Positions 62,382 to 64,000 of a stretch of DNA of 64,000 nucleotides are shown here, in pieces (position 1 is the first letter of the stretch; each line of letters starts with the position of its first letter). The stretch is from Dulcicalothrix desertica PCC 7102. Its GTDB lineage: Bacteria > Cyanobacteriota > Cyanobacteriia > Cyanobacteriales > Nostocaceae. The notes below the pieces were generated by a model that worked only from the letters and a program-made list of their open reading frames with translations, did no database searches and had not been told where the DNA came from. The stretch is from contig NZ_RSCL01000020.1 of NCBI RefSeq assembly GCF_003991905.1, positions 17,705 through 81,704 of the forward strand, in the 5' to 3' direction. Position numbers and translations under genes: made by a program.

Positions 62382-63893
62382 TTACTCTTCTACGAGAACT
62401 CCAGAAGTTACTTGTTCAGATTCATTGGTTGCTGGTGATTCTCCTTCGTACTTCTCAGCGAATGAACCTTTTGGTTCTTTGAGGAAGAAACCACACATGA
62501 AGGCACAAATTATTGCTGTTATACCCATTGTGCTAAATAGTGTTGATGGGTCAGTTAAGCTGTAGATTGTTAAATAAACCACGCCACCAAAGTTACCATA
62601 GGCGCCAACGTTTCCTGCAATTTGTCCTGTTGCTTCTTTCTTAATTAAAGGCACAATTCCATAAGTGGCGCCGCATCCAGCTTGAGCAAAGTAAGCTGCA
62701 AACATTGTAGCAGCTATTGCGAGTGGAAGAGGCCAGCTTTTATTGATGAAGTGAATAGTTAAATAACCAATTCCAATACCAACGCTAAGAATAGTCATTG
62801 TCCATTTACGTGAGCCAAGTTTATCAGAGATTAAGCCACCGCTAGGACGAGAAACCAAGTTTAAGAAGGGATAAGTTGCAGCTATCATTCCAGCGACTAC
62901 ATGTTCTAAACCAAAAGTCTTTTCAAAGAATGCAGGCAGCATGGAAACAGCAGCTAGTTCTGAACCAAAATTTGTAACGTAGGTAAACTCAAGTAATGCA
63001 ACTTGACCAAATTGAAAGCGTTGAGAAGGGGAATAAGTTTTTCGACCAGCCAAAAGTTCTGAGTTAACTTGATAAGCTTTGTAAGTTTGGAAAGCGAATA
63101 ATCCTAAAAGTAGCACCCAAACTATATACATTTGACTTTCGGTCAAAAAATGAATATTTTTCTGTTCTAGGCGCCAAGCGAGAAGACCTAGGGCAAATAT
63201 TAAACCAAAGTTCGAGACAATCATTGCCCAGAAGCTTTTGACACTTGTTACTTCTAAGGCGCCGTTTTTCTTGGGACGTTTGTAAGCTTTTCCTGGTGGA
63301 GTATTTTCAACAGATTTATAATAAATAACGCCATATACAGCAGCAATAATTCCTGTTAGTCCAATTGTCAGGCGCCAGTTAGAACCACCACCACCTAAAA
63401 ATCCTGTTGCAAGTGCAATTATAGGTAAAGCAAACTCTGCACCAAAGGCGCCGAAATTACCCCAACCGCCATAAACACCTTGGGCAATACCAATATCTTT
63501 GGGTGGAAACCATTCAGCTACCATCCGGATACCAACAACGAATCCGGAACCAACAATACCCATTAACAAGCGACTAATTACTAACTCACTAAAGCTATGA
63601 GACAGTGCTGTTGCCAAACAAGGAACTGCTGCAAAGATCAACAGCACTGAGTATGTAATTCTTGGACCAAAACGGTCTAAGAGCATACCAATAATAATGC
63701 GTGCGGGTATTGTCAGGGCTAGATTACAAATACCCAAAGTTTTAATTTGTTCAGGTAATAAATGTAATTCTTTACCAATTGTGGTAGCAAAAGGAGCAAA
63801 ATTGAACCAGCACACAAACGTGAGAAAAAATGCAAACCAGGTTTGGTGCAAAATTCGATAGCGACCCTTGAATGTAAATAGTTTCTTGAGCAT
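62382..63893 (-). CDS. nrtP: Nitrate/nitrite permease of the major facilitator superfamily
   Basis: A 503-residue membrane transporter with about twelve hydrophobic helices. The family signatures are GMLLDRFGPRITYSVL (loop 2-3 motif), GVYGGWGNFGAFGAEF and NVGAYGNFGGVVYLTIY, the nitrate signatures of NarK/NrtP/NRT2. It takes up nitrate, feeding narB downstream. The ATG at 63893 is chosen because it gives MLKKLFTFKGRY, the usual start; longer frames have no site. NrtP replaces the ABC transporter NrtABCD in some cyanobacteria. Confidence 0.93.
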   Translation of the reverse strand: MLKKLFTFKGRYRILHQTWFAFFLTFVCWFNFAPFATTIGKELHLLPEQIKTLGICNLALTIPARIIIGMLLDRFGPRITYSVLLIFAAVPCLATALSHSFSELVISRLLMGIVGSGFVVGIRMVAEWFPPKDIGIAQGVYGGWGNFGAFGAEFALPIIALATGFLGGGGSNWRLTIGLTGIIAAVYGVIYYKSVENTPPGKAYKRPKKNGALEVTSVKSFWAMIVSNFGLIFALGLLAWRLEQKNIHFLTESQMYIVWVLLLGLFAFQTYKAYQVNSELLAGRKTYSPSQRFQFGQVALLEFTYVTNFGSELAAVSMLPAFFEKTFGLEHVVAGMIAATYPFLNLVSRPSGGLISDKLGSRKWTMTILSVGIGIGYLTIHFINKSWPLPLAIAATMFAAYFAQAGCGATYGIVPLIKKEATGQIAGNVGAYGNFGGVVYLTIYSLTDPSTLFSTMGITAIICAFMCGFFLKEPKGSFAEKYEGESPATNESEQVTSGVLVEE

Positions 63894-63955
63894 ATTACCC
63901 TTTCTCGAACAAAAAATACGTAATACCAATTTAATGTGAAGCTGCAAATAATTAA

Positions 63956-63987
63956 ATCCCCCCCAGCCCCCCTTAATAAGGGGGGAG
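63956..63987. repeat. CCCCTTAATAAGGGG dispersed palindrome
   Basis: A single copy upstream of nrtP, within the presumed promoter region. I saw no clear NtcA site (GTA-N8-TAC) between it and the start codon. Confidence 0.8.
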
Positions 63988-64000
63988 TAAGAGTAATAAA

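Noticed and set aside
63894..64000. An NtcA-binding site upstream of nrtP
   Set aside because: No GTA-N8-TAC match was found between the start codon and the window end.

Overview
The window is chromosomal DNA of a filamentous, probably heterocyst-forming cyanobacterium (Nostocales). The evidence is a complete phycocyanin operon (cpcBA, two rod linkers, cpcD, cpcE, cpcF), a phycobiliprotein lyase of the CpcS/CpeS type, ndhM, a cyanobacterial nitrate cluster (nrtP, narB, narM), an Npun_R1517-like heterocyst regulator, short tandem heptamer repeats typical of heterocystous genomes, and low GC content. The palindrome GGCGCC is strikingly frequent (about 100 copies by eye, about four expected), and I saw no copy of the usual cyanobacterial HIP1 octamer GCGATCGC.

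Region by region. 1-4566: the N-terminal part of an EFG1-like elongation factor G, a repeat-rich gap, a coiled-coil protein, a ribbon-helix-helix regulator with its own putative operator, a nuclease-family remnant and a methyltransferase. 5330-9027: a heavy-metal-type P-ATPase without a CPx motif, coupled to a carotenoid-desaturase-like flavoprotein. 9363-18438: housekeeping and stress genes (CAP-domain protein, aspartate aminotransferase, TPR glycosyltransferase, NarL-type regulator, CsbD, GlsB-like, DCC protein, secreted adenosine-deaminase-like protein). 18763-25674: the light-harvesting block. 25780-36162: RecJ, a large hybrid histidine kinase, a DUF218 protein, a carboxyl-terminal processing protease, a glycosyltransferase and a second response regulator. 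36289-36503 is a candidate structured RNA. 36704-46333: heterocyst regulator, ndhM, a phytase-like esterase, then a phospho-signalling group (PP2C phosphatase, CHAT-FHA protease, conserved unknown, FHA-PrsW protease).

46573-58702 is a defence island. It holds a DJ-1/PfpI pseudogene, an AAA ATPase/DUF4276 pair, a 66-bp tandem array, an AlbA_2/Schlafen-type ATPase, and a BREX locus (brxA, brxB, brxC, pglX, pglZ) in which each of the three large genes has lost its middle while both ends remain. A DUF2281/PIN/RHH toxin-antitoxin trio and an intact-looking AAA-HNH (Septu-like) pair sit inside the BREX remnant. 58880-63893: narM, a PsiE-family protein, narB and nrtP, all on the minus strand, for nitrate uptake and reduction.

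The window is full of dispersed small palindromes. Two genes, narB and recJ, carry such a repeat in frame inside the coding sequence. I found no tRNA, rRNA, CRISPR array or complete insertion sequence. All family assignments were made by reading the translated sequence and rest on recalled family features, not on database searches.
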